Translations under genes and position numbers: made by a program
Notes under the pieces: generated by a model
Database searches by the model: none
What the model saw: the letters and a program-made list of their open reading frames with translations, nothing else
Told to the model about the DNA's origin: nothing
From: Pithys albifrons albifrons
Taxonomy: Eukaryota > Chordata > Aves > Passeriformes > Thamnophilidae
DNA length: 64,000 nt
Assembly (NCBI RefSeq): GCF_047495875.1
Contig: NC_092474.1
Coordinates: forward strand, 1,488,001 to 1,552,000
Direction: 5' to 3'
Shown here: positions 12,301 to 21,649 of the stretch, one piece after another
How the letters are laid out: the number at the start of each line of letters is the position of its first letter
Position numbering within the stretch: position 1 is the stretch's first letter

Positions 12301-15300
12301 TTGTACTTTTCCTCTCCCCTATCCAGGTGACGAGGGGAGTGACAGAGCAGCTCTGGTGGACCCCTGGGTCAGCCCACCACAGTATCCTTGTGAAGTACCT
12401 TATTCAATAAGGTTTTAACAAAACACAATTTCACAAGGAATAAGGAGGAGTCTCTTGAAAATTAATTGAAATATTAACGTGATCTGCTAAATACAGAATT
12501 GCAAATTCATTTTCTACCTGATTAGCTTCTAGTGAGAGTGCTTCTAGTTGCCCTTCAAGTCTCATCTTCTCCTTCAGAACCTGCAGCATTTCATCATGAG
12601 TTCCTGTGACAGAGCTTTCCATAGAAACACTGGAGACAGAGGCAGCACACACACAGTTACAGGGTTAGAATACAACACTCATCTACTTGCAGAAAAGTTG
12701 AACTGAAATTAAGAGGGACTAAGACTCTGTGTGTGACCCAGACTGTAGGACATTTTTTCTGGCTTTATGATAGATCCAGAACACAGTGTAACAACCTTAG
12801 TTACAAAGAGATAAAAATACTATATTCATGTTAAGGTGTTATACTTCAGTCTTCTGTATTTGCAGCAAATAGAATCTAGTGTATTTGCTATTTATTCTAG
12901 AGCTGCAATGGTTGACTTCATTATACTCTGTATCTGCATATCTCATTTTAAACAGACAATGGGACATAATGGGAGCACAAAACCTCTACCATTATTGTCC
13001 ACAACTGTCTGCTTTAATGCACCCCAAAATACCACCAGCTACTGCAAAAGAAGGAAGAACAGGTATTTGGTGTAAGGGATTCCTTATGCTCATTCCCTGC
13101 TGCACAGCCAAGGCATCCAGAGAAAAAAATCTTTTCTCATTACTGTAAGAAATAAATCTAAGCCAGAATAAACATCAGCAACTGATTGCACACCTTAAAA
13201 TCTTTGGGCATTTTATTCTAACAAAGGAGAGGGAAAAAAGTAATTTCAAAATCAGCATGTATAAAACACGCATCCTGATAAAAACCACAACTGCATTGTT
13301 AAGAAGTTCACCAGTCATGCACTTGTTTTCTGAATCACAGGCTAATACCTATCATATATACACAGAAGCTTAGGAGAGTAAATCTCATTCTACAAGGGCT
13401 GAAGAGGATAAGAGTATCTAGGACAAGACTCTTGGCATCTGTTAATTATGTGAGGTCTGAAAGGAACATGCGTAGATCAGGAAAAGGACAATAATAAATA
13501 CCACTGAGGCAGCCAAGTCTACACTTTCAGACTTCACAGACCAAGGCTCATCCATGACTCAGTGAACAAAGCTTCACAAGTCAATACAGATAAATGTACT
13601 GCAAGCAGTTGCTGTTAACAAAGTCAGTGGCAAAAATATCTTTCTCTAAAGATATATTGGCCAAATAGGTACCCAAGTGAAGTGACCTTTCAGATTCTTC
13701 TAGAATCTGTATCTTAAAAGATTTGATCAAAATGTAAGTTAAAACTAGATCCAAAGTTAATAAAAGGTAAGAGCAATAGGCTGACTCTACCAGGACAGTA
13801 TAATGCCTAACAGTAGCCTCACTGTGCTCATTCTTACCTGCTGGAAATACTGTCTCTCCTACTCCGTACTTCCCCATTACCTTCCTGCTCTTGGGCTTGA
13901 TGCTCCACTGCTGCAGCCTGCAGCACCTCACTGATGGAAGGAAATTGCCCCATTGCTTCAGGATGTATCTTCTGGCCATTTATTGTATATGGAGTATCCT
14001 GTTTCCTTTCTGAATTCTGTAAGCTGCTGTACAGCCCTTTCCCTGACACGCCGCTGTAGGTAGAGCTGTCGCTCTCATTTCCATCCAGCCTCATTCCCAC
14101 TTCACTCCCATCGATCTCTGAAATGCTGTCTCCTGCCACGGAGCAATTCTCTATTCGATCATCCACATCAGAGGGCAGACTAATCTCAGAAACAATTGAT
14201 GCTGGACCACTTCTGCTTTGCTTCAGAGTCCCACCAGATAAATCAGTAGCCACAGAATTCCCAGTAGTGTTTCTAGTGTCTGAATCTTCAGTTCTGTAGT
14301 CAGCCAAGGACCGGATCTTACTGGACTTGGATTTTGAGCTTTTTCTCTCTTTTGAGGATGCTGGAAGTCCCAGGCTACCCAGTTTTGGGCCCCTGGGGAC
14401 ACTGGTCCGCAAGAAGGAGTATTCTTTTGTCATGGCTACAGTGCTGGCTCTCGGCAGGATTTCTGGATTCAACATCAGCTCGGGGTCCAGGGTGCTGGAG
14501 GGCCGGTTTTTGGATGCAGACTGACTCGACTAAAAGGAGTCAATAAATTCCAGAATGTTAACTTTGAAATAGCATCAAAGATTTATTTTGCTCCAACTTA
14601 AGATGTAAAGTTCTTACACTGATATTAAATATACAAGTCCTTTTGTAAACAAGGTAAATTACATCAGCAATCAACCCTATCAAGGTTCTGAACATACATG
14701 TTGAAAATGTTCAAGGTAGACTCCAAAAGTTAACAGAATAATATAGTCAAAATTGAACATTCAGGTCACTTAAGTTTTGTGTTTTTCTCCCCCATATTTT
14801 AAGTAGCACAAAATGGTATGTCACTGATGAGGTAAGAGAACCAAATTTTGTCTGTCGAGAAGAAAAAAACCTGCTTTCTCCCACTTGAGAAAACTACTGA
14901 ATGTTTAATTCAGAGCACAGGAAGGGTAAAGTTTTCAAGCTTCACCACAAAACATTGAATCTAGAAGATCTGCTGTGTGGTACTCACTCTTTCTTGGTGT
15001 CTCTTCACTCTGTATTGTTTGAGCTGTTCTTCCAGACGCCTCCTTGCCTGAAGTCTGATTTGTTCTTCTTTCTCCAAAGGGAGTGAAGACTCTACTGAGC
15101 CTGTAAGGGAAAGGTTCCTTTACAGTCAAACAGAAAATGCCGACACAGGCAAATGGGACGCAAAAGGTAAAAGCCCCTTCTACCATCAGCAACATGCTTC
15201 ATGCTTTAGCAAGGAACACAAGGAAAGCCCATCAACATGCACCTCAAACTACCCCTTCAAATACAGCCTTGTGTAAGCATTGAGAAAGCTTGTGGACTTC

Positions 15301-18300
15301 CACTGCTCAGTCTGCAAATGCTGTAGTTTCTCCACATATATATGACAAGAGATCATACAGCAAGAAAAGAAGTATTGCTGTCATTTAATCTCACCTGTCC
15401 TGCATTTCTGACAGTACTAAAATTATAAAACTAAGCAAGACCTATACAGTCCACTCATTCCCTGCAAGTCAGGGAAGGATCATCCCTAGATATGTTTTCT
15501 TACCTTTGGTTATCTCACATTAAATCTTTCCCATAGTAAATCTTTTTAAAAACAGTATTTCAGAAAACACCCACAGCATTAGACACGTTATTATAAAGAC
15601 TTCCCCTTCTCTCCCCTTCATTGTTCTTCCCTCTTTATTACTTAGCTTAAAATCACCTGGTTCTGTGGGGTTTTTTAATACCACTTGTTACTCCTAATAG
15701 TCAGGAAGATTAGAAAAGCTTCAGCCCCAGAAAGCGTGAATTCCCCTCCAGGTAAGAGCCATTTTTAAATGGTAAGGCACATGCCTTAGCTGCAGCAGAG
15801 GGTGCTTTACTGAAAGAAAATGAATTGGAGTTCTAAGTAAAAACTGCAAAAATGAAGTTCAGTTCAAGCTTAAATGATGTTATAGGAGTTTAGAGCCAGG
15901 CTCAGAGTAAAAAGCTTTATGCAGCAAGAGAAAGCAGGGGCACCACCATAAACAGATGCTTACACAATTCAGTTTCTTGCATGGGAAGACTTAGTTTGAG
16001 AGACTGCAAAGCTTCTTTTCTAAGAACTATGCCCTCAGCACTAGTTCCCTGAGACTTCCTTAGGCTGTCATGGAAACCAGTCACACCTGGGGATGACTCT
16101 TCTCCCTGCTCACTGTTGATGGTGTCAAAAGATACAGGAGAGTCAGGGAAGAGCAACTCTGGCCCATTCTGGCAGGCATCCACTTTGCTGTTTATCTCCA
16201 GACTTCCCTCCTCATCTGGCAAGTCATTGATGTTATTCCTGGTAGCTGGAAAAGAAAGTTTTATTCAGCTACACTTTAAGCCACCCCATTTATCTTCACA
16301 CCTCCACCCAACTACAATGCTACTACTATTGCCTTTAACTGTAAGAACATGGAAAGAAGAAATTTTACAAAGGACTTGAGATTCTTTATTTTAAAAGACC
16401 AGAAGAAGTACCTTTCATTGCTTTACTATGTTGCCTTCAATCAGGACCTCAGAAGTGATCATACAAAATATCTTCAAAACTTCACACTGTTTTTTTACTC
16501 TTGTTAGGTTTAGAAGCATAAAACAGTGAGTGTGAGGAACTCTCAGGGGCCACCTACTACAAGGAAGACTCAGCAACTGCAGGCCTTGCTGAATGATTCA
16601 GCTGTTTGATATTCTGCTGGGCACTGAGGAGGAACCATCCACCACCCCAACTTCCAGCCTGGGCCAAGCAGTTCTCAATTTTAAACTGAGTTTACACTTT
16701 TTCAAATAGGACACCTTCATCAAAAATACAGTAGCCAAGCTCACATGTATCAAAAAAATAAATCTACCAATTAAAATGAAATCTAAGAACCACTTTAATG
16801 CCAATTTTATCCCCACTTACTAATATTAGAGTTTTCTTTTCCATCAGGAAAAATACGTATTCAAAAGCAGTTAAACATTTCACAGGTCTGTACTTCAGAT
16901 TCCTCACACATTTCTACTTCACTTAGCAGGAGACTACTTACATTTACAAACCTGCTGTTGCAAAAAAACTGTGTATCTAACTCTGAATTAACTACTATAA
17001 ATCTCAAATGAGCAGAATACTGAAACAGGCACTGCTTTTCTGTTCATTCCCATACCATGTATCACTGGAGTAACTGGAACTCACTGAAATAATATGTAAG
17101 ATTTCGTTATATTTCCATAAAGATGTTTGAAAATATTTAACATTTATGATCACAAAGTATTTGCAAGTGCAAAAATGAAGTTTCCTCTTTGTAATTTTTC
17201 TCTCCTCTCAGAGCTATGGACTTGCATGAGCAGTTTGTGCTTTTTTAAGGTCTGCTGAAGGAAGATACAAGGGAAAAGAAGAAAACCAAATCAGAACTGA
17301 GAAACATATCCTTCCCAAACAAAGTGTTTCTAAGATAATGTCCTGTAGTTAGGAAGTTGATTACAAAGATTCAGTAAAACTTTAGTTATTGATTTAGACT
17401 AGCCCACTAACATATTGCTATTAAACCTTTTTCTCCCCATATAATGAACCACTATGAAGTTTTGAAAGAAAAAAAAAACACTAAAAAATGAAGTTATTAT
17501 CAATCAGTCATAAGTCATAGTAAGTAAAAGAGGACAGAGGAAAAGACTGCTTTGTAATGACTAACATTTTCAAACTAAAAGATTGTCAAAACCAAATTTG
17601 AAATAGACATCAGTGCTAAGAATAGCCACGAGAAGCCAAAAGAGGACAGCTCACACATTCAGAAATACTGCTGCTGGCCATCTCCCAGAAACTGCACTTA
17701 GTACTGCACCTGCTTTACACTTTATTTACATTTTTTGCTTCACTACAGTCAGTGGTACACATATACACAAGAGATGCTGGAGCAAAATTCTGGAGGAATG
17801 GTTTCCTGGCAACTTCCTGAGGCCACAAGACACTCAGAATCTAAACATTACTTGAAGTAGGGTAATTTAATTGCAGTAGTGTCAATAGAGCTGTGGTCTT
17901 TTTAGACCTATTTGTAAGCCACAATTCAATTCTCCAACACAGGCCAAAGCAGGAACATGGGATCTCCAACTTCATAAAACATGAATGAATCATCCCATAA
18001 CTACACCCTGCCAGCCTGATAAAGGGCAGTGCAAGAAATGCAAATAAAGCCTCTGGCCTCCACTCCTGCCTGTGAGTGGATGACAAACCTGCAGGACAAG
18101 AAGGCTACAACTTCACCACGTCACCTCCTTTCAGAGAAGGAACCCCTGTGCCCCTGTGTGTCTGCGCAGCCGCAGCGAGCACACCCCTCCAGCCATCAGC
18201 CACCACATCCTGAGCTACCAACACACCCTCCCACACCTGCTGGGGAAACAGAGAGCAACTCCATCCAAGGAAAATATTTTCACAATGAAAGCAACCGAAT

Positions 18301-19173
18301 ACTGGAATGGGTAGAGAGGCTGTTGAACCTCCCTCTGCAGAGACTTCCAGAATTCAACAGGACAAGGCCCTGAGCAACCAGATCTTGCTCCAGCCCCAGC
18401 CTGCTCTGTGCACCAGGTTGGACCAGACAAACCACAGAGCTCCCCTCCAACTCAAGTTTGATTCTGTAATCTACTCAGATCAGCAGTCTCTCAGATTTCT
18501 TGTAAAACAGCAGCATGATTTATTTTATTGCAGAGCTTGTCTACATACAAAAGTTATTTTGAGATAATTTGGAGATTACATGCCTGCATCTGTCTTCCAT
18601 AAAGGGAAGTTTAGGGAGACTTAAAGTAAATCTTGGTTTCTGCCTAAGCAACTTCATTTATTAGGAAAACAACTTCTGCCAGAATAAATTATTCCAGTCA
18701 TGAGTTTCCTCCATAACAATAATTTCAGAAATGTTATATAATTTCAGATGTGTATTTTGGAAGCACTATCAGAAGACAGAGTAACACCCTGAACAACAAA
18801 TACTAAACTGACAGCCCATAGTACTTAAGTTAATATTCAGGTTTGCTTTCAAAAGAAAAGGTTTTACAGCAAAAAACAGTTTTCCCCATATACAGAGCCT
18901 TCACCAAACTTGCTTAAAACCACTACAGAAAAAACTCCTGAGCTCAAGGAAGTCCTTCAGCATCACCTGAACAATAAAACAGATGACTGTATAAAAGCCT
19001 GGGTAAATCTAGGACATTATTTGGTGCACATGAAATAACTTACTGTTAATTTCATCTGTAGTAACTGGCTGTGATTTGGCTTTACAATCCAAAAGTTCTT
19101 CAGAGTTTCCAGGAGCCCCATTACTGCTTCTGTTCTCCAAGTGAACATCCTGATGGACAGATGGGGAGTCCAT
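205..19173 (-). CDS. GOLGA3: Golgin subfamily A member 3 (golgin-160), 3'-truncated by window edge
   Basis: Golgin-160 is a peripheral protein of the cytoplasmic Golgi face. Its family acts in Golgi structure, trafficking of selected cargo and apoptotic signalling. Eighteen coding exons, listed separately, join with matching phases into 1,253 complete residues plus two bases of the next codon. The family protein has about 1,500 residues, so the C-terminal part lies left of the window. The first 405 residues are a low-complexity, Ser-rich head with the Golgi-targeting region and a basic [12 protein letters not shown] stretch at 235-246. From about residue 410 the protein is continuous coiled coil rich in E, Q, K and L. 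Recognisable family segments include [40 protein letters not shown] and [14 protein letters not shown]. The start is ATG at 19,173 in an ACCATGG context. The promoter is probably the CpG island at about 20,890-21,610. Identity is secure; exact splice sites are by eye. Confidence 0.97.
832..948 (-). CDS. GOLGA3: GOLGA3 coding exon 17
   Basis: Encodes residues 1169-1207 ([20 protein letters not shown] and [18 protein letters not shown]), 39 codons. The acceptor is GCTACAG/GTTCA and the donor CAG/GTAATG. Confidence 0.95.
1454..1651 (-). CDS. GOLGA3: GOLGA3 coding exon 16
   Basis: Encodes residues 1103-1168 ([20 protein letters not shown] to ADLVQLNLQ), 66 codons of coiled coil near-identical to human. 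The acceptor is GACTGTAG/CTTCA and the donor CAG/GTATTT. Confidence 0.95.
2279..2422 (-). CDS. GOLGA3: GOLGA3 coding exon 15
   Basis: Encodes residues 1055-1102 ([20 protein letters not shown] and [20 protein letters not shown]), 48 codons in phase 0. The acceptor is GTCTTTAG/GAAAA and the donor GAG/GTGATT. Confidence 0.94.
3099..3315 (-). CDS. GOLGA3: GOLGA3 coding exon 14
   Basis: Encodes residues 982-1054, including [20 protein letters not shown] and [18 protein letters not shown], a highly conserved stretch. The acceptor is TTTTCCAG/GGCCA and the donor CAG/GTATGC. Confidence 0.95.
3969..4063 (-). CDS. GOLGA3: GOLGA3 coding exon 13
   Basis: Encodes residues 951-981 (SLQFDKEQM then [18 protein letters not shown]) plus two bases of codon 982. 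The acceptor is TGTTAAG/TCTTTG and the donor AAAAAA/GTAAGT. Confidence 0.92.
4517..4780 (-). CDS. GOLGA3: GOLGA3 coding exon 12
   Basis: Encodes residues 863-950 ([20 protein letters not shown] onward to [10 protein letters not shown]), 88 codons of coiled coil strongly conserved with human. The acceptor is TGTCCAAG/GTAAT and the donor CAG/GTATGG. Confidence 0.95.
4781..5735. other. GOLGA3 intron 11, nothing else seen
   Basis: AT-rich intronic sequence without a recognisable repeat, RNA gene or extra exon. The same holds for the introns at 345-831, 949-1453, 1652-2278, 2423-3098, 3316-3968, 4064-4516, 5814-6989, 7359-8159 and 8322-9285. Confidence 0.6.
5736..5813 (-). CDS. GOLGA3: GOLGA3 coding exon 11
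   Basis: A short 26-codon exon for residues 837-862 ([20 protein letters not shown] then QFLQQK). The acceptor is TTTGGCAG/GTGGA and the donor AAG/GTAAGC. Confidence 0.93.
6990..7358 (-). CDS. GOLGA3: GOLGA3 coding exon 10
   Basis: Encodes residues 714-836, 123 codons of coiled coil including [19 protein letters not shown] and [20 protein letters not shown]. The acceptor is CTTCTCAG/GTCAA and the donor CCAG/GTAATG. Confidence 0.95.
8160..8321 (-). CDS. GOLGA3: GOLGA3 coding exon 9
   Basis: Encodes residues 660-713 ([20 protein letters not shown] onward), coiled coil, 54 codons in phase 0. The acceptor is TGTACAG/GCTGA. The donor CAG/GTAGGC is weak. Confidence 0.94.
9286..9423 (-). CDS. GOLGA3: GOLGA3 coding exon 8
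   Basis: Encodes residues 614-659, [19 protein letters not shown] onward to IAAQLQNIE, and matches human golgin-160. The acceptor is CTTTAG/GCTGG and the donor GAG/GTATGG. It is 46 codons in phase 0. Confidence 0.94.
9690..10135 (-). mobile_element. CR1 LINE fragment, reverse-transcriptase region, degraded
   Basis: Read on the minus strand, this segment resembles the C-terminal half of the reverse transcriptase of avian CR1 elements. Its order of motifs is [20 protein letters not shown], a FADD-type catalytic box decayed to [10 protein letters not shown], then [14 protein letters not shown] and the GNP-like segment. It carries frame disruptions, so it is inactive. It lies in GOLGA3 intron 7 in the same orientation as the gene and begins about 50 bases past the exon 7 donor. 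Boundaries are approximate. It is truncated at both ends, and the CR1 3' terminal repeat is not present. Confidence 0.85.
10186..10388 (-). CDS. GOLGA3: GOLGA3 coding exon 7
   Basis: Encodes residues 546-613 ([12 protein letters not shown] to EMANIQ), including the conserved [20 protein letters not shown] segment. The acceptor is TTTTTCTAG/TTCAT and the donor CAG/GTATTG. A CR1 LINE fragment begins about 50 bases into the following intron. Confidence 0.94.
10970..11276 (-). CDS. GOLGA3: GOLGA3 coding exon 6
   Basis: Encodes residues 444-545 of coiled coil, including [19 protein letters not shown] and [20 protein letters not shown], nearly identical to the human protein. The acceptor is ATTCAG/GCTCTC and the donor ACAG/GTGGGA. 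Confidence 0.95.
11673..12381 (+). mobile_element. Solitary endogenous-retrovirus LTR (avian ERVL-like)
   Basis: A 709-bp unit begins TGGGTTTGCATGG and ends CCCACCACA, with GTAT directly repeated on both sides (11,669-11,672 and 12,382-12,385) as a likely target duplication. It contains a TTTAAG promoter-like box near 11,808 and AATAAA at 12,203-12,208, followed by the R/U5-like tail. I recognise it as a common avian LTR type. The ERVL assignment is from memory and less certain than the LTR call. No internal viral genes are attached, so it is a solo LTR formed by recombination. It lies in GOLGA3 intron 5 and is antisense to the gene. Confidence 0.8.
12518..12629 (-). CDS. GOLGA3: GOLGA3 coding exon 5
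   Basis: Encodes residues 406-443, the start of the coiled coil ([20 protein letters not shown]). The acceptor is GTCTCCAG/TGTTT. The donor CAG/GTAGAA is weaker than consensus. The solo LTR ends only 136 bases beyond this donor. Confidence 0.93.
12630..13837. other. GOLGA3 intron 4
   Basis: AT-rich intronic DNA between coding exons 4 and 5. I see no repeat family, RNA gene or extra exon. Confidence 0.55.
13838..14529 (-). CDS. GOLGA3: GOLGA3 coding exon 4 (largest)
   Basis: This 692-nt exon encodes residues 176-405 and ends with two bases of codon 406. It holds the Golgi-targeting and basic region ([16 protein letters not shown], then [12 protein letters not shown]), [10 protein letters not shown], and the conserved SEIDG315 caspase-type site. 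It ends with [13 protein letters not shown], just before the coiled coil. The acceptor is CTTTTAG/TCGAG and the donor GCAG/GTAAGA. Confidence 0.95.
14988..15100 (-). CDS. GOLGA3: GOLGA3 coding exon 3
   Basis: Encodes residues 138-175, with [14 protein letters not shown] followed by [16 protein letters not shown], a conserved basic/amphipathic segment. The acceptor is CTTACAG/GCTCA and the donor AGA/GTGAGT. Residue 141 is Glu (SVES), where human golgin-160 has the Asp139 caspase site. Confidence 0.93.
15964..16245 (-). CDS. GOLGA3: GOLGA3 coding exon 2
   Basis: Encodes residues 44-138 of the head domain, including [16 protein letters not shown] and [11 protein letters not shown], both closely matching golgin-160. 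The acceptor is TTTTCCAG/CTACC and the donor TTGT/GTAAGC. LPD54 is the likely counterpart of the human caspase-2 site at Asp59. Confidence 0.93.
16246..19043. other. GOLGA3 intron 1 of the coding region
   Basis: About 2.8 kb of AT-rich DNA between the start-codon exon and coding exon 2. Apart from the CR1 3' end near 18,260-18,476 I recognise nothing in it. Confidence 0.55.
18260..18476 (+). mobile_element. CR1 LINE 3'-end fragment
   Basis: The order of short blocks matches the avian CR1 3' end: a segment corresponding to 'ttcacaatgaaagc..actggaatgg', then 'agaggctgttgaacctccct', then 'ggttggaccagac', then 'ctcccctccaactcaa', closing with a single TGATTCTG-like unit (TTTGATTCTGTAATC). It is 5'-truncated, as most CR1 copies are, diverged, and antisense to GOLGA3. 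The 5' limit is approximate. Confidence 0.75.
19044..19173 (-). CDS. GOLGA3: GOLGA3 coding exon 1 (start codon)
   Basis: Encodes residues 1-43, beginning [10 protein letters not shown], plus one base of codon 44. The ATG sits in a strong ACCATGG context. The donor reads ACA/GTAAGT. The exon continues into 5' UTR; a CAG at 19,194-19,196 is a possible acceptor, which would start the exon at 19,193. This N-terminus is poorly conserved against human, as is usual for the golgin-160 head. Confidence 0.85.
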
Positions 19174-19193
19174 GGTAAAAACAATCCAGATCC

Positions 19194-20854
19194 CTGGAAA
19201 GTTTTTCTTCTGAATAATTTGCCACCAAGTGAACTACCAAGTCCTGTTCCTCTCCATCAGCAACAAGAGCATCAAGGTGTTCCACAGGAGCAGTTCTGAG
19301 CTGCACAGCTGTTGGTGTGCACAGGCAGCTGCTCACCCCAGATCACGAAAACAGGTCACAGCCAATGTTGTAATCACAAAGGACCTGCATTCCCTAGAAA
19401 TAAAATGTAGTACATTTACAAACATGCATTAAAGCTTTGAAAATACAAGTTAAAAATAAAGTAGTGCCCACAGATTGCTCTCCAGCTCAACTTCAACACA
19501 TGAAACAAGAACATGGAGTAACAATAGAGCCAATGAAATACACCCAAGTATCCAGCTCTGGGGCTAAAAAGTGATCTGTTTAACAGCTTTTTTAAGCTCA
19601 CTTTTTTTTAGTAGCATTGATACACTGCATAACTATGCAAGAAGATAGAATTCAGCAAGACAGCTCATTTAAGATCACTGTTTCTTGTAATGGAAATGCC
19701 TCTTTGGCCTCTGCTTTAGGAAGTGAACCAGTATTCAGAGTAGCATTTTGCTTTGCATATGACAGTCTGGACTTTCATACCATATATTTCATTTTAAGGA
19801 CCTATTTCTATTTAAGTTTCAATATCTGTAGTTAGAATGCAGTATGAAATTCACATTTTTAAAAAATTAAATGACAGCATTACTGTTTACTTGTCTGCAG
19901 AATGACAAGTCTGTGTACAGAACGTGAACTCCTCATCACAGCACTGGCAGTCAGTGTGGGCTGGGCTGCAGTTCGACACTGCCTGCTCCTATGACCACTC
20001 CAGAGGATTTCCAAACACAGTTTATAGAATTTTCTAATGACTCTCCAGGCATTCAGACCCAGCCCTTGGGGCCAGATCCAGCCAACTAATACAATCTGAA
20101 ACTGTTATATATTCAAGTATTTAAATTTTGTTCAAATAGTTACTGACAGATGAACTCAGACTACAAATGACACGGTTCTTATTTAATAAAGAAACGTAAC
20201 AAATGCCTTGTTAAAAAAAAAAAAGAAAGAAGGGATTGTGGGGAGAATGTCAAGTCAGGAATATTTGGATTGCATTTTTACATGGACACAAAACATTTTG
20301 AGCAACATTCCTTCCATATTTCCAGAGAGTACTTGTGTAACTGGTACTGTGCCACAGTGCCCTGGTCACCAGCAACACCACCAGCATCTCCCAGGCGTTA
20401 CTGGAGCTGCAGCAACTCGGGGCACACAGGAAAACACCGTCATGCAGGTGACCCCTACGTAGGTGAGCTGTGAAGGAGCCAGAAACATGGAGAGCATTTC
20501 TAAAAGAGAAACCTCCCCCAAACAGAAAGATTAATGCCTTCACTGTGATTTGTTATTGATTTTTAAAGATTTTCAGTATAACAAATCTTACAATAAAACT
20601 TCTAGAAGAACTGCCATTGTACAGCAAATAGACACCACATAACAGGTCGCCAAGATGAATTACAGACAAAAAGCATGCAAGATTTTGGCTGTTCACGCCT
20701 TGGGAAAATCCCATCAACACGAGACGGTTTGTTATCTCTGTCATAAAACACGCTTTAACAATCGGGTGACGGAGAATGGCTTTCTCCTGTACATCCCATT
20801 CCCAGTATTAAAGGTTCGAGTATTTCGGCTTCGGAGTCCTTTTGTATCCCTGTT

Positions 20855-20857
<3 letters not shown>
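19194..20857. other. GOLGA3 5' intron region
   Basis: DNA between the start-codon exon and the promoter CpG island, presumably the first intron. It contains an A-rich run at 20,210-20,230. No coding segment was recognised. Confidence 0.5.

Positions 20858-20887
<30 letters not shown>
20858..20887. repeat. (CA)15 microsatellite
   Basis: Fifteen uninterrupted CA units at the left edge of the GOLGA3 CpG island. Confidence 0.98.
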
Positions 20888-20889
<2 letters not shown>

Positions 20890-21610
20890 GTTCGCCCGCC
20901 ACGGGAGCGCAGCAGCCTCGCCGGGGAAGGAGCTGTGCGAACCCCACCGGTTTGGCTTGGCCACCGCCCAGGAGGGCCCCGGGCCCCGGCACAGCCCGGC
21001 GAGCCGCGGCTGGAGGCGCTGGGGCCGGGCACGTCCCCGGCAGAGGCGGGGGAGGCCCGGGGGCCGCGGCGCTCGGACCCGGCCGGCGCTCCCGCTGCCC
21101 CCACCCAGCCCCGCCCGGCCCCTGCAGCGCCCCGGCCCGCCCTGCCATCCCCGCCGCCCCCCGGCCCGGCCAGACCCCGCAGACCTGGGGCCGCCCGCGC
21201 GGCGCCGCCGCCGGCCCGAGACGTGGCGCTGCCTCCGCCGGGAAGGGGAGGGAAGGAGGCGAGGGGAGGGCGCGGCGGTGCAACGCGGTTCTGCCTCCCC
21301 CGCGCCGGGCGCTGCCGCCGCCAGGGCCGGGCCCGCGGCCCCTCCGCGCCGCGGTTCTGCCGCCCCCAGGGCCGGGCCGGGCCGGGCCGGCGGCGCTCGG
21401 CGGGCACGAACGCGGCTCCGCGCAGGGCGCTGCGGGCGGCGGCGGCACCGCCGGGCCCGGCAGAGGCGGCGGCTTTTCCAGACGGACCCTTCCGGCAGCG
21501 CAGGGCCGGGAGCGGCGGGGCCGATCGGGCTGGGCCGGGCTGCCCTCACGCCCCGAGCGGCCGCTCCACCCGCCCCGCGGGCCCCGGGCTGGCACCGCCT
21601 CGCCTGAATC
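20890..21610 (-). promoter_or_regulatory. GOLGA3: CpG island, likely GOLGA3 promoter and 5' non-coding exon
   Basis: About 720 bases of very high GC content with frequent CpG, abruptly bounded by AT-rich DNA on both sides. It lies 1.7 kb upstream of the GOLGA3 start codon. It contains GC-box-like CCCCGCCC sites and a short GGGCC tandem array at about 21,369-21,391. Long open frames on both strands here are composition artefacts. The transcription start and non-coding exon boundary cannot be placed; a GGGGC/GTGAGG on the minus strand near 21,550 is one possible donor. Confidence 0.8.
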
Positions 21611-21649
21611 AAAATTAAGTTGTGCATAAGTTAAAAATTGAATCTGCAT

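Noticed and set aside
20655..21649. Open frames of 200-324 codons on both strands
   Set aside because: They overlap in five frames inside a CpG island, are made of Pro/Ala/Gly/Arg runs, and match nothing known. High GC removes stop codons.
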